64,000 nucleotides of DNA from Clostridium sp. 26_22 (GCA_001916005.1 MNRP01000045.1:1-64000), one strand, 5' to 3'. Counted from the first letter of the stretch, positions 26,852-36,128 are shown. Numbers and translations: made by a program. Notes: generated from the letters alone by a model not told the origin.

Positions 26852-27640
26852 ATGATTTCATCAGATTTCAGAACAGAAGCTCGTAGAAAATTAGCTGGAA
26901 AGTGGGGAAAAACAGCTTTAATTATTTTAGCATATTTCGCAGTATTTTTCGTAATTAATTTTGTAGAAGGATTTTTCCCAGATTCTACAAAAGGATTATT
27001 TTCAATTATTAATGCTGTAATTGAAATACCTTTAGGATTCGGTCTTATTATTACACTTTTTAAAGTTTATAATGATGAAGAAGTAAAATCTTTTGACTTT
27101 TTAGAATTAGGTTTTAGCAATTTTAAAAAATCTTGGGGAATAACATTACAAACAGTTTTTAAAATGATAGTACCTATAATTTTAGTTGTAGTTGCCTATA
27201 TAATTCTTATTGTAGGAACAGCTGGAGCAGTTACATCAACAATGTTTTCATCATCTAGTGCATCAGCAGGTTTTACACTTTTAACAGTTGTTGGATTTAT
27301 TCTTCTAATAGCATCTATGATTTGGGCTATAACAAAATCTTTCTACTACCAATTAGCTTATTTAGTAGCAGTAGAAAATCCTGATATGTCTGCAAAAGAT
27401 GCTGTTTTAAAAAGTGAAGAATTAATGCAAGGTAATCGTGCTAAATTATTCTACTTACAACTTTCATTTATTGGATGGGCAATTTTATCAGCATTTACAT
27501 TTGGAATTGGTATATTATGGCTTGCTCCATATATGCAATTTGCTGTTATAACTTTCTACAAATATGTTAGTGGAAACACTCAAAAAGTTGAAGCTATAGT
27601 TGAAGAACCATCAAAAGATGATGACGAAACAATTAAATAA
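26852..27640 (+). CDS. DUF975-like integral membrane protein
   Basis: 262 aa with about six hydrophobic segments. The opening S-S-D-F-R-T-E-A-R-R-K-L-A-G-K-W motif and the conserved F-Y-Q-L-A-Y segment before a charged D-A-V-L-K-S-E-E-L-M stretch match the DUF975 family, which is common in Firmicutes and of unknown function. It has a GGGGGA ribosome site. The C-terminus is acidic and cytoplasmic. No operon partner. Confidence 0.8.
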   Translation: MISSDFRTEARRKLAGKWGKTALIILAYFAVFFVINFVEGFFPDSTKGLFSIINAVIEIPLGFGLIITLFKVYNDEEVKSFDFLELGFSNFKKSWGITLQTVFKMIVPIILVVVAYIILIVGTAGAVTSTMFSSSSASAGFTLLTVVGFILLIASMIWAITKSFYYQLAYLVAVENPDMSAKDAVLKSEELMQGNRAKLFYLQLSFIGWAILSAFTFGIGILWLAPYMQFAVITFYKYVSGNTQKVEAIVEEPSKDDDETIK

Positions 27641-27653
27641 GATTAATTATAAA

Positions 27654-27690
27654 AAAAATAGAGAATTTTACTTCTCTATTTTTTTATTCA
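27654..27690. terminator. Bidirectional terminator
   Basis: AAAATAGAGAA pairs with TTCTCTATTTT across a short loop; A and T runs flank both sides. It lies between the DUF975 gene and the ABC-F gene. Confidence 0.75.
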
Positions 27691-29267
27691 ATTCCTAAAT
27701 ATTCATTATATGTAACTTCTCTATCAATTACATTTCCATCTGCTTTAATATCAATAATTCTATTTGCAACAGTTTGAGTTAATTCGTGGTCATGTGATGT
27801 AAATAAAATATTTCCTATAAATTTTTTCATTCCTTCGTTTACTGAAGTAATACTTTCCATATCTAAATGGTTTGTAGGTTCATCAAAAATTAAGAAATTT
27901 GCTCCTGAGAGCATCATTTTTGAAAGAACACATCTAACTTTTTCTCCTCCTGATAAAACTTTTACTTGTTTTAAAGCTTCATCTCCGGAGAATAACATTC
28001 TTCCTAAAAATCCTCTTACATATGTTTCATCTGGGTCTTTTGAATATTTTCTAAGCCATTCTGTTATATTTTCATCTGTTTCAAATAAATAATTATTGTC
28101 TTTAGGGAAATAAGATTTTGTTATTGTTGTTCCCCATACTAATTCTCCCTCATCTGGTTCTAATTCACCAGCAATTATTTGGAATAAAATAGTTTTTGCA
28201 ATTTCATTATCTGCTAAAAATGCAATTTTATCATCTTGTTTTACAGTAAATGATACATTGTCTAATACTTTTACACCCTCATATGTTTTTGAAATATTTT
28301 TTACTTGTAATATTTCTTTTCCTGGCTCTCTATCTGGTTTAAAGTCTACATATGGGTATTTTCTATTTGATGGTTTTATTTCATCTAATTCAATTTTTTC
28401 AAGTGTTTTCTTTCTTGATGTAGCTTGTTTAGATTTAGAAGCATTAGCACTAAACCTTGCAATAAAGTCTTGTAATTCTTTGATTTTTTCTTCTTTCTTT
28501 TTATTTTGTTCTCTCATTTGTTTTAAAGCTAATTGACTTGATTCATACCAGAAATCGTAGTTTCCTGGATAAACTTTAATTTTTCCAAAATCAACATCTG
28601 CAATATGTGTACAAACTTTATTTAAGAAATATCTATCGTGTGATACTACAATAACTGTATTTTCAAAATTTATTAAAAATTCTTGTAACCAATTTATGCT
28701 TTTTAAATCTAAGTCGTTTGTGGGCTCATCTAATAATAAAACATCTGGATTTCCAAACAAACTTTGAGCTAATAATACTTTTACTTTTTCTCTTGCTTCT
28801 ATTTCCTTCATACATTTATAATGATTTTCTGGAACTATTCCTAAATCATTTAAAAGCATTGCTGCATCAGACTCTGCATTCCAACCATCTAATTCCGCAA
28901 ATCTTTCTTCTAGTTTTGCAGCTTTCATTCCATCTTCTTCTGAAAAATCTGGTTTTGCATAAATTTCTTCTTTTTGTTTCATTATATCATATAGTTCTTT
29001 ATTTCCCATCATTACTGTATCTATAACAGTGTTTTCTTCATATGCAAAGTGATCTTGTTTTAGAACTGATAGTCTTTCTCCTTTTTCTAAGCTTACATCA
29101 CCTTTGCTAGGTTCTATTTCTCCTGATAATACTTTTAGAAATGTTGATTTTCCAGCACCATTTGCTCCTATAATACCATAACAATTTCCTTTTCCAAATT
29201 TTATATTCACATCTTCAAATAGAACTCTTTTACCAAATCTTACGGTTACTCCATTTGCACTTAACAT
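27684..29267 (-). CDS. ABC-F family ATPase (YbiT/YkpA-like)
   Basis: 527-aa soluble protein with two ABC ATPase domains joined by a charged linker (about 245-310), the ABC-F arrangement of ribosome-associated translation factors; no membrane segments. NBD1 has G-A-N-G-A-G-K-S at about 34 and L-L-L-D-E-P-T-N-D-L-D, but its signature motif is degenerate (E-I-E-A-R-E-K instead of LSGG). NBD2 has a normal L-S-G-G-E-K signature and D-E-P-T-N-H-L-D, but its Walker A is reduced to A-D-N-E-I-A-K-T. Such substitutions also occur in the YbiT/YkpA branch. It most likely acts on the ribosome rather than in drug export. Confidence 0.9.
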   Translation of the reverse strand: MLSANGVTVRFGKRVLFEDVNIKFGKGNCYGIIGANGAGKSTFLKVLSGEIEPSKGDVSLEKGERLSVLKQDHFAYEENTVIDTVMMGNKELYDIMKQKEEIYAKPDFSEEDGMKAAKLEERFAELDGWNAESDAAMLLNDLGIVPENHYKCMKEIEAREKVKVLLAQSLFGNPDVLLLDEPTNDLDLKSINWLQEFLINFENTVIVVSHDRYFLNKVCTHIADVDFGKIKVYPGNYDFWYESSQLALKQMREQNKKKEEKIKELQDFIARFSANASKSKQATSRKKTLEKIELDEIKPSNRKYPYVDFKPDREPGKEILQVKNISKTYEGVKVLDNVSFTVKQDDKIAFLADNEIAKTILFQIIAGELEPDEGELVWGTTITKSYFPKDNNYLFETDENITEWLRKYSKDPDETYVRGFLGRMLFSGDEALKQVKVLSGGEKVRCVLSKMMLSGANFLIFDEPTNHLDMESITSVNEGMKKFIGNILFTSHDHELTQTVANRIIDIKADGNVIDREVTYNEYLGIE

Positions 29268-29348
29268 TTTATTCCTCCTAAATTTGTTTTCTCTTTTTAT
29301 ATCTGTTATAGTATAACATCTTTTGGAAATAATTTCAAATTTTTACAC

Positions 29349-29387
29349 AAAAAAACTCTGGTGTGACCTTGCCACATCAGAGTTTTT
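29349..29387. terminator. Terminator hairpin
   Basis: AAAACTCTGGTGTG pairs with the CCACATCAGAGTTTTT side across a short loop, with A- and T-runs on both flanks. It ends transcription from the short DUF378 gene (minus). Confidence 0.75.
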
Positions 29388-29574
29388 AGTCATCAAATAA
29401 TAATTTAATTCCCCATAATCCAGAAATACCAACTAATGCATAAATTATTCTTGTTAAAACTGTCATACTTCCAAAAATAGTATCGACTAAATTAAATTTA
29501 AAAAATCCTATTAATCCCCAGTTGATTGCACCTATTATAATAAGTACTAATGCAATTTTATCTATTACCTTCAT
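29386..29574 (-). CDS. DUF378 (YuzA-like) small membrane protein
   Basis: 62 aa with two hydrophobic helices. The motif I-N-W-G-L-I-G-F at about 18-25 and the L-V-D-T-I-F-G segment are typical of the DUF378/YuzA family, small membrane proteins of unknown function. ATG start with GGAGGG upstream. It stands alone between the ABC-F gene and the divergently read CapA gene. Confidence 0.85.
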   Translation of the reverse strand: MKVIDKIALVLIIIGAINWGLIGFFKFNLVDTIFGSMTVLTRIIYALVGISGLWGIKLLFDD

Positions 29575-29690
29575 ATTTTCCCTCCAATTTCACTTAAATT
29601 TTCGATATTATTATATGTATTGTTATTGAAAATTATTCTTTTTTGTGATAATTTTATATTATAAATTATTTAAAAAGGGGATTAATATAT

Positions 29691-30914
29691 ATGAAACATA
29701 CTAAAAAAGGCAATAAAAAATTATTGTTAATTTTATTTATTATTTTATTTATTTTTTTTATATTTATTTTAAATAAATTTAATAAAAATTTAAGAACAAA
29801 TATAAATACTGAAAATAACTCTGCTGAAACTACTTTATCAAATAAAAACACAAAACAAGATACAGCAGAACCAATAACTTTTACTCTTACCTCATTAGGA
29901 GATACTTTATGTCACAATACTCAATATTGGGATGCCTATAATTCTAAAACAGATGAATATGATTTTTCTTATGTTTATGAAGATATAAAAAATTATACTT
30001 TATCATCTGATATAACTATTGGAAGCCTTGAAACTACATTTGCAGGAAAAGAAAAGGGATACAGTAATTACCCAACATTTAATACTCCAGATAGTTTGGC
30101 AACAGCACTCAAAGATATTGGTGTTGATGTTGTTTCACTTGCTGGAAATCATGCTTTAGATTACGGCTACACTGGTTTATGCAGAACAATTGATGTGTTT
30201 AATAATATTGGTCTTTCTCATTTAGGAACTTATAAAACTGCTGAAGATCAAGAAAAAATATTAATTAAAGATGTTAAAGGTGTTAAAATTGCCTTTATAA
30301 ATTATACATATGGTACAAATGGAATTCCACTTCCATCTGGTAAAGAATTTTGTGTAAATCTTATTGATAAAGATTTTATAAAAAAACAAATTAATCAAGC
30401 AAAAGAACAAAATGTTGATATGATAGTTGCTTGTATGCATTGGGGCACTGAATATAGAACAACTGCTAATTCTGAGCAAAAATATTTAGCTAATTTTCTT
30501 TTTGAAAATGGTGTTGATGTAATTCTTGGAAATCATCCTCATGTATTGGAGCCAATGGAAAAGAAAACAATTACTTTACAAGATGGTACTACTAAAGATG
30601 TTTTTGTCGTTTATGCTTTGGGCAATTTTACAGCAGATCAAAGGGATGAAATTACTAGGGATTCAGCAATTTTAAATTTAACAATTACTAAAAATTCTGA
30701 TGGTAAAATTTCTATAGATAAAGTTAATTACGTTCCAATTTATATGTATAAAAACACAAATGTATCTACACATAAATTTAAAATACTTGATATAGAAAAA
30801 ACTATAAAAGATTATGAAGAAGGAAAAAACACTTCAATTAATTCTACTGTTTACAATAATCTAAAAAAACAATTAGAAAAAATTAAAAGCATTTTAGGTG
30901 ATGAACTAAATTAA
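29691..30914 (+). CDS. CapA/PgsA-family metallophosphatase-like surface protein
   Basis: 407 aa: one N-terminal membrane anchor (about 8-28), a polar spacer, then a calcineurin-like CapA domain with G-D-T-L-C-H, A-G-N-H-A-L-D-Y-G, H-W-G-T-E-Y and G-N-H-P-H-V metal-site motifs. The family is linked to poly-gamma-glutamate capsule formation, but no capB or capC lies nearby, so an extracellular phosphoesterase of unknown substrate is as likely. Start has AAAAAGGGG upstream. Monocistronic, with a terminator right after the stop. Confidence 0.85.
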   Translation: MKHTKKGNKKLLLILFIILFIFFIFILNKFNKNLRTNINTENNSAETTLSNKNTKQDTAEPITFTLTSLGDTLCHNTQYWDAYNSKTDEYDFSYVYEDIKNYTLSSDITIGSLETTFAGKEKGYSNYPTFNTPDSLATALKDIGVDVVSLAGNHALDYGYTGLCRTIDVFNNIGLSHLGTYKTAEDQEKILIKDVKGVKIAFINYTYGTNGIPLPSGKEFCVNLIDKDFIKKQINQAKEQNVDMIVACMHWGTEYRTTANSEQKYLANFLFENGVDVILGNHPHVLEPMEKKTITLQDGTTKDVFVVYALGNFTADQRDEITRDSAILNLTITKNSDGKISIDKVNYVPIYMYKNTNVSTHKFKILDIEKTIKDYEEGKNTSINSTVYNNLKKQLEKIKSILGDELN

Positions 30915-30944
30915 AAAACTAGCAAGTAACTGCTAGTTTTTTAA
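30914..30944 (+). terminator. Terminator after the CapA gene
   Basis: AAAACTAGCA pairs with TGCTAGTTTT, followed by TTAATTTT. Confidence 0.8.
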
Positions 30945-30947
30945 TTT

Positions 30948-31023
30948 TGGTGCACCATCTCGGTTTCGAACCGAGGACCTTCAGATTAAGAGTCTGCTGC
31001 TCTACCAGCTGAGCTAATGGTGC
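30948..31023 (-). tRNA. tRNA-Lys (CTT)
   Basis: Acceptor GCACCAT/ATGGTGC, anticodon loop CTCTTAA (CTT), T-loop GTTCGAAAC and encoded CCA. Complete cloverleaf. Confidence 0.95.
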
Positions 31024-31121
31024 AAAACTACTTTCTAATTATATTATTTTTTAATAGTGATGTCAATAGTTTTTAAACAAATTAAACGCAAAACAAAATT
31101 ATGTAAATTAGTTAAATTTCA

Positions 31122-31150
31122 TTGACAACTGCTAAATAAAAGGTTAAAAT
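31122..31150 (+). promoter_or_regulatory. Promoter of the CorA gene
   Basis: TTGACA at 31122-31127, 17-bp spacer, TAAAAT at 31145-31150. Confidence 0.7.
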
Positions 31151-31180
31151 AAATAGAATAATAAAAAAGAGGTGGGAAAA

Positions 31181-32131
31181 ATGCTAAAAATATATAATAC
31201 AGATATAGAAACAAATAAATTAGAAGAAATAAAAGAATTTAAAAAAGGTAGTTGGATTAATTTAGTAAACCCATCGGAACAAGAAATAAAAAAAGTATGT
31301 GAAAGTACAAATATTCAAGAAGATTTCATTAGAGATGCTTTAGACTTTGAAGAAAAAGCCAGAATTGATAGAGAAGAAGATGATGGTACAACTTTATTTG
31401 TAGTTGATGTTCCTATAGTGGAAAAAAATGAAGAAAATGATGTATATACTACAATGCCATTAGGAATGATTGTTGTTAGAGATGACTTTTTCATTACAGT
31501 ATCCCTAAGAAAAAATAAAGTAATAGAAGATTTTGAAAAAAGAAAAATTAAAGATTTTCAAACATATAAAAAATCAAAATTAATATTCCAAATATTATAT
31601 TTAAATTCATCTTATTATTTAAGTTATTTAAAGTTAATAAATAAAGAAACTGAAATTGCAGAATATATTTTAAAAAATTCAATGAAAAATAAAGAATTAT
31701 TAAAATTATTAAGTTTGGAAAAGAGTTTGGTTTATTTTACTACATCATTAAAATCAAATGAGCTTGTTATGGAAAGAACTTTAAGAGGAAAAATCATTAA
31801 ATTGTATGAAGATGATGAAGATATACTAGAAGATGCTATTACTGAAAACAAACAAGCTATAGAAATGGCTAAAATATATAGTGATATTTTGAATGGAACT
31901 ATGGAGGCTTATGCATCAATTATTTCTAATAACTTAAATGGTGTTATGAAATTTTTGACTTCTATTACAATTGTTTTAGCAATTCCAACAATGATATCTA
32001 GTTTTTGGGGAATGAATGTTAATTTACCATTTCAGGATAGTAAATTAGGATTTGTTATTATGATTGCAATATCAGCTATTTTGACTTTAGTGGTTACATG
32101 GTGGTTAAAAAAGAAAGATATGTTAGATTAA
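31181..32131 (+). CDS. CorA-family magnesium/divalent cation transporter
   Basis: 316 aa. A long cytosolic N-terminal part rich in charged helices is followed by two C-terminal membrane helices, with the signature G-M-N in F-W-G-M-N-V near residue 280. This is the ion-selective loop of CorA channels, which work as pentamers. I start at ATG 31181; the GTG at 31172 is inside the GAGGTGG ribosome site. Length and topology are complete. Mg2+ is the usual ion, though some members carry Co2+, Ni2+ or Zn2+. Confidence 0.92.
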   Translation: MLKIYNTDIETNKLEEIKEFKKGSWINLVNPSEQEIKKVCESTNIQEDFIRDALDFEEKARIDREEDDGTTLFVVDVPIVEKNEENDVYTTMPLGMIVVRDDFFITVSLRKNKVIEDFEKRKIKDFQTYKKSKLIFQILYLNSSYYLSYLKLINKETEIAEYILKNSMKNKELLKLLSLEKSLVYFTTSLKSNELVMERTLRGKIIKLYEDDEDILEDAITENKQAIEMAKIYSDILNGTMEAYASIISNNLNGVMKFLTSITIVLAIPTMISSFWGMNVNLPFQDSKLGFVIMIAISAILTLVVTWWLKKKDMLD

Positions 32132-32133
32132 AA

Positions 32134-32166
32134 TAAAAAAGATTATCTATTGATAATCTTTTTTAT
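32134..32166. terminator. Bidirectional terminator
   Basis: AAAAAAGATTATC pairs with GATAATCTTTTTT across a short loop. It lies between CorA (plus) and the VanW protein (minus). Confidence 0.8.
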
Positions 32167-32167
32167 T

Positions 32168-33994
32168 TTAATTAGTTTTATTTCCAACTACATTACTTTC
32201 TTTTTGTTTATTTGTAGTATTAGTTGGTTTTGATGTTTCATTCTTTATTTCATTACTTTCATTAGTTTTATTATCACTTGCTGGTTTTGTATTCACTGTT
32301 GTTGTATCATTTTTATTATTATTATTTGTATTTGAATTATTATTAGTAGTATTGTTTGCTACCCCTTTAGTTCCTTTTAATATTATTTTTTGCATTGCAC
32401 TATATGTATCTCTTGAAAGCAATTCTCTTGAAACCACTTTTCCATTCAAACTTTTTATCATATAAGTTTCTGATATTAATCCATTTGCACCTTTTTGTTT
32501 AACCTTTTCAGTTCCCGTACTTAATGTCGCATCATCAACATATTTTACAGTAAATGGTATTGAAGAAATTGTTTTTCTTTCAAAAGAAGTTGTATACTCA
32601 TTTTCTTCTTTTATACCATATATTGATATTGTTGCAATTCCATTTGAAACACCTGCTTTTATTTTTATAGCATATGTTCTTGTATTTTTAAATTTAAAAT
32701 CTGTTAATCCATAAACAACAGTTGCATCTCTTCCTGCTGGAACATATGATGTTACAAATTGATGATTTCTTCTTTCTGTTACTTTCATGTTTGCCATTAA
32801 AACTGCATTATACAATGTAGATGATATTTGGCAAATTCCTCCACCAATTCCATCTACAACTTCTCCATTTTCATATATTTTTCCATTTTTGTATCCTGCT
32901 GCAACAGTTCTCTCTCCTAAAGTTTGATTATATGAAAATGTATCTCCTGCCAATACTACTTTTTCATTAAGCTTTTGACAAGCTATTCTTAAATTTGTAG
33001 TTCTATCTGTATTACTGGCATCATATCTAGTTGTAAAAGTTGCTAATACATCAGGAAAAGCCTCTGAACCAATTTGAGCTGTTGTAACTTTTGGCTTTGT
33101 TATTGTTAATGGGATTGTGTATTCTTCCTTATCTTCTGCTGAAATTATATTTTTAGCATCTTCTACATTAAAATCTATTCCTTCAACTTCTGGATGAATT
33201 GTGAAAGGATCTTTTGTATAATAAGCATCTTGTACTTCTTTATATATTTCGTCATGTATTTTTTGAATATCGATATCTTGAGGCTTTTCGTTTATTACAG
33301 GTATTTCTATAATATCGTTTGTTTCGTTTATATTTCCTAATTTATCTTTTATTTTTTGTAAAAGATTTTCTGTATCAATTTTTATACCCTCTTTACCTTT
33401 TGTTATTATTAAATTACTTTCTTCTATATAGTAATCTGGTTCTTCCAATGCTCCTGGAAGATTTGTTCCAATATCTTCTATTTTTTGTTTAGCATTTTCT
33501 TCATTTATTGACATATTCACATTAATATCTTTTTTTCCTATTAGAGCAAAAAAAATATTATAATTATTAACAAATATATTATTTGATTTTCCCACAGAAA
33601 TAGCTTCTTTTACGGCATTTTCTATTTCATAATTTATTTCTAATAATTCAGAATTTATGCTTGCTTCATAATCTTCATATTTTAATTCAATATCTCTACT
33701 ATTTTTTTCTTGATAAATTAATTCTATTTTACTCTTAGCCTCGTTTTCTGTTAATCCTGAAACATCTATTCCTTTAATTTTAACTCCACTTACGATTTTA
33801 TCATTATTAATATTCATAATAGCAAATACCGTAGATAAAGCTAATATAGCAACAAGTATAATCGAAATTATAACAGCCAATATTATTATTTTTTTCTTTT
33901 TATTGCTTTCTTTCACTTTTATTTCTTTATTGTTTCCATCTGTATTTTTCATTTTCTCTTCAGTTTCTTTTTCTTTTAAATTTGTTTCTTCCAT
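32168..33994 (-). CDS. VanW-family exported protein
   Basis: 608 aa: charged N-terminal cytoplasmic segment, one membrane helix (about 36-60), tandem putative peptidoglycan-binding regions (about 75-310), then a VanW domain with A-G-D-T-F-S-Y-N, G-G-G-I-C-Q-I-S-S-T-L-Y-N-A and R-R-N-H motifs, and a G5-like segment (about 455-525). The last 60 residues are an Asn/Thr-rich low-complexity tail, probably wall-spanning. VanW proteins occur with vancomycin-resistance operons but are mostly of unknown envelope function; no van genes are nearby. Confidence 0.87.
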   Translation of the reverse strand: MEETNLKEKETEEKMKNTDGNNKEIKVKESNKKKKIIILAVIISIILVAILALSTVFAIMNINNDKIVSGVKIKGIDVSGLTENEAKSKIELIYQEKNSRDIELKYEDYEASINSELLEINYEIENAVKEAISVGKSNNIFVNNYNIFFALIGKKDINVNMSINEENAKQKIEDIGTNLPGALEEPDYYIEESNLIITKGKEGIKIDTENLLQKIKDKLGNINETNDIIEIPVINEKPQDIDIQKIHDEIYKEVQDAYYTKDPFTIHPEVEGIDFNVEDAKNIISAEDKEEYTIPLTITKPKVTTAQIGSEAFPDVLATFTTRYDASNTDRTTNLRIACQKLNEKVVLAGDTFSYNQTLGERTVAAGYKNGKIYENGEVVDGIGGGICQISSTLYNAVLMANMKVTERRNHQFVTSYVPAGRDATVVYGLTDFKFKNTRTYAIKIKAGVSNGIATISIYGIKEENEYTTSFERKTISSIPFTVKYVDDATLSTGTEKVKQKGANGLISETYMIKSLNGKVVSRELLSRDTYSAMQKIILKGTKGVANNTTNNNSNTNNNNKNDTTTVNTKPASDNKTNESNEIKNETSKPTNTTNKQKESNVVGNKTN

Positions 33995-34185
33995 AACTTT
34001 TTTTCTCCTTTTATCATCTATATTTATACTACCATATTATTAATTTTTTGACAATATTTTTTCTAACTTACTATTAGTTTTTATAAATTTATATTCAAAA
34101 ATATTTAAAATATGTTTGAATTAAAAATATTATATTTAAAATATTACATTTTTCAAAAAAATTTTGCAAAATTTTCAAAAAATAC

Positions 34186-34214
34186 TTGAACAATATTTAA
34201 TTTAATATTATAAT
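34186..34214 (+). promoter_or_regulatory. Promoter of the CBM gene
   Basis: TTGAAC at 34186-34191, 17-bp spacer, perfect TATAAT at 34209-34214. Confidence 0.8.
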
Positions 34215-34248
34215 GTTGGAAGCAAAAGATAAATAAGGAGATATTATA

Positions 34249-34716
34249 ATGGAGTTAACAAAAAATATATTTTTTAATACAGATAAATTAATAGAAAATA
34301 CAGATGTAAAAATCTCATATACAGGAAAATTTTTTCAAGACAATTCTGAAGAAGTTTTTATTCATTATGGCTTTGGACTTAACTGGGACAACATAAATGA
34401 TTTGAAAATGGAAAAAACAGAATTAGGATTTCAAGCAGAAATACATTTATGTGAAGGAGAAACATTTAATTTCTGTTTTAGAAATAATAATAACGAATGG
34501 GATAATAATGAAGCCAAAAATTATATCTTCAATTTAGAGAAAAAACAAACAGAACTATTAGTATTAGATGATGAACCAGTTTCTTTAGGTTCTGCTAGAA
34601 AATTAAGAAAATCTTATTTATGGAGCAAAAAAATTCGTTTAGCTGTTTATAAAATTATTACATATTTCCCTAAAATAATTTCTGGAAATTATAGAAGAAG
34701 AACAAGTGAAAATTAA
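34249..34716 (+). CDS. Small protein with a starch-binding-type (CBM25-like) domain
   Basis: 155 aa without signal peptide. Residues about 15-90 resemble CBM25/CBM26 beta-sandwich domains (V-F-I-H-Y-G-F-G-L-N-W, then F-N-F-C-F-R-N-N-N-N-E-W-D-N-N), with the exposed Trp and Tyr residues usual for glucan binding. The basic C-terminal 50 residues are unlike known domains. With no export signal it may act on intracellular glycogen-like polymer. Strong promoter upstream, own terminator, no enzyme neighbour. The domain call is fair; the function is inferred. Confidence 0.7.
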   Translation: MELTKNIFFNTDKLIENTDVKISYTGKFFQDNSEEVFIHYGFGLNWDNINDLKMEKTELGFQAEIHLCEGETFNFCFRNNNNEWDNNEAKNYIFNLEKKQTELLVLDDEPVSLGSARKLRKSYLWSKKIRLAVYKIITYFPKIISGNYRRRTSEN

Positions 34717-34725
34717 TCATATATA

Positions 34726-34757
34726 AAAAAAAGAGTATTTTTTCAATACTCTTTTTT
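34726..34757. terminator. Bidirectional terminator
   Basis: AAAAAGAGTATT pairs with AATACTCTTTTTT across a short loop, between the CBM gene (plus) and the SDR gene (minus). Confidence 0.8.
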
Positions 34758-34760
34758 GTT

Positions 34761-35489
34761 TTATATTGACCATCCTCCATTTATAGAAATAATTTGTCCT
34801 GTTATATAATCATCTTCAATTAACCATTCTACACATTTTTCAATATCATTTACTTTTCCTATTCTTTGAAGAGGAATTTCTTCTTTTATATATTCTAGCT
34901 CTTCTAATCTTAAATGTTTATTCATTTCAGTATCAATTATTCCTGGAGCAATTGAATTAACTCTTATATTTGATGGTCCTAACTCTTTTGCTAGAGATTT
35001 TGTCATTGCATCAATTCCTGCTTTACTAACACTGTAGTGTGATTCGCAAGAAGCTCCTATTTGCCCCCATATTGATGACATATTTATTATACAACCTTTT
35101 TTATTATGTATCATATTTGGTATAACTTCTTGTGTCATATAAAAAACAGAATTTAAATTTACATTAATCATATTATTCCAATCTTCATCAGTTATTTGTG
35201 TAAATTCTTTTATTTGTGATATTCCTGCATTATTTATTAGAATATCAATTTTATTATATTTTTCAAGCACATATTTTACTAATTCTTTTGCTTCACTTCT
35301 TTTTGATATGTCTGCTTTAAAAATATCTATATTTACATTTCTTTCTAATAATTCTTTTTGTAATTCTTTTATTTGGTTTTCAGATTTGTTATAATTTGCA
35401 ACAACTGTATAGCCTTTTATTGCTAATTTTTTCGCTATTTCTCTTCCTATTCCTCTTGATGCTCCTGTTACTATTACTATTTTATTCAT
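34761..35489 (-). CDS. Short-chain dehydrogenase/reductase (FabG-like)
   Basis: 242 aa NAD(P)-dependent oxidoreductase. Cofactor motif T-G-A-S-R-G-I-G-R-E-I near 7-17, N-N-A-G near 86, catalytic Ser in I-N-M-S-S and Y-S-V-S-K, and C-terminal G-G-W. The sequence is closest in style to 3-oxoacyl-ACP reductases, but it is not among fatty-acid synthesis genes here, so the substrate stays open. Monocistronic, immediately upstream of a tRNA cluster. Confidence 0.88.
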   Translation of the reverse strand: MNKIVIVTGASRGIGREIAKKLAIKGYTVVANYNKSENQIKELQKELLERNVNIDIFKADISKRSEAKELVKYVLEKYNKIDILINNAGISQIKEFTQITDEDWNNMINVNLNSVFYMTQEVIPNMIHNKKGCIINMSSIWGQIGASCESHYSVSKAGIDAMTKSLAKELGPSNIRVNSIAPGIIDTEMNKHLRLEELEYIKEEIPLQRIGKVNDIEKCVEWLIEDDYITGQIISINGGWSI

Positions 35490-35556
35490 AAAATCACCTT
35501 ATTAAATTAATATAAAAAAGCCAGTAATTAAGCTTATGCAAAACTACTGACAATTG

Positions 35557-35633
35557 TGGAGCCACTTCTCAGATTCGAACTGAGGACCCCCGCATTACAA
35601 GTGCGGTGCTCTGGCCAACTGAGCTAAAGTGGC
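35557..35633 (-). tRNA. tRNA-Thr (TGT)
   Basis: Acceptor GCCACTT/AAGTGGC, D-arm TAGCTCAGTTGG, anticodon loop CTTGTAA (TGT), T-loop GTTCGAATC and encoded CCA. Confidence 0.95.
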
Positions 35634-35638
35634 ATTCT

Positions 35639-35690
35639 TGGTGACCCCTACGGGAAAAGGGCGATGTCTTAACCGCTTGACCAAGGGGCC
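35639..35690 (-). pseudogene. tRNA-Glu (TTC) with an internal deletion
   Basis: The 52-nt sequence begins GGCCCCTTGGTCAAGCGGTT, which is the normal tRNA-Glu acceptor and D-arm, continues through the 5' side of the anticodon stem (CGCCCTTT), then jumps to CCCGTAGGGGTCACCA, the 3' side of the T-stem, acceptor and CCA. About 23 nt covering the rest of the anticodon arm, the variable loop and the T-loop are absent. It cannot fold as a tRNA. Flanks are intact tRNAs, so it is either a real deletion or an assembly error. Confidence 0.85.
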
Positions 35691-35699
35691 TTATTATAA

Positions 35700-35737
35700 T
35701 AAAGAACTAAATAATGATTAGATTATTTAGTTCTTTT
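35700..35737 (-). terminator. Hairpin between tRNA genes
   Basis: AAAGAACTAAATAA pairs with TTATTTAGTTCTTT across an 8-nt loop. It follows tRNA-Lys(TTT) on the minus strand and may terminate it, leaving tRNA-Thr and the tRNA-Glu remnant as a separate unit. Confidence 0.65.
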
Positions 35738-35813
35738 TGGTGAGCTATCCGCGACTCGAACGCGGGACAACTTGATTAAAAGTCAAGTGCTCTACCACCT
35801 GAGCTAATAGCCC
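35738..35813 (-). tRNA. tRNA-Lys (TTT)
   Basis: Acceptor GGGCTAT/ATAGCTC, anticodon loop CTTTTAA (TTT), T-loop GTTCGAGTC, encoded CCA. Confidence 0.95.
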
Positions 35814-35942
35814 GTTTCTTTGTTCTAAGTTCAACTCAGAACGCTTTTATATATTACACCATTTTTTTTGATATGTCAATACATTTATCAAAAAAATTTA
35901 AATTTTTTTAAAATTTTGTTATTTTTTGACAAATATACTAAC

Positions 35943-36128
35943 CTATGCGTTTAATTTTGCTATAACTTCTTGTACATCTATACCATGTACACCACAAGCT
36001 TCTTCTAATGTTTCCATTTGTGAAGCTGGACATCCTAAACAATGCATACCAATTTCTAATAAAATTTCTGCTTTTTCTGGTGCTTTTTCTAAAATTTCAC
36101 CTATTGTAGTGTCTTTATCAAATTCCAT
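35943..36128 (-). CDS. DUF1858 domain protein
   Basis: 61 aa, a stand-alone DUF1858 domain: T-T-I-G-E-I-L-E-K-A-P near the N-terminus and G-M-H-C-L-G-C-P-A in the middle, giving the conserved CxxC pair. The domain often occurs with hybrid-cluster or redox proteins and may bind metal or handle thiols, but its role is not established. Good ribosome site (AAGGAGGG). Monocistronic. Confidence 0.88.
   Translation of the reverse strand: MEFDKDTTIGEILEKAPEKAEILLEIGMHCLGCPASQMETLEEACGVHGIDVQEVIAKLNA

Noticed and set aside
32168..33994. Vancomycin-resistance role for the VanW protein
   Set aside because: No vanHAX or related genes are present; VanW proteins are common in susceptible Firmicutes.
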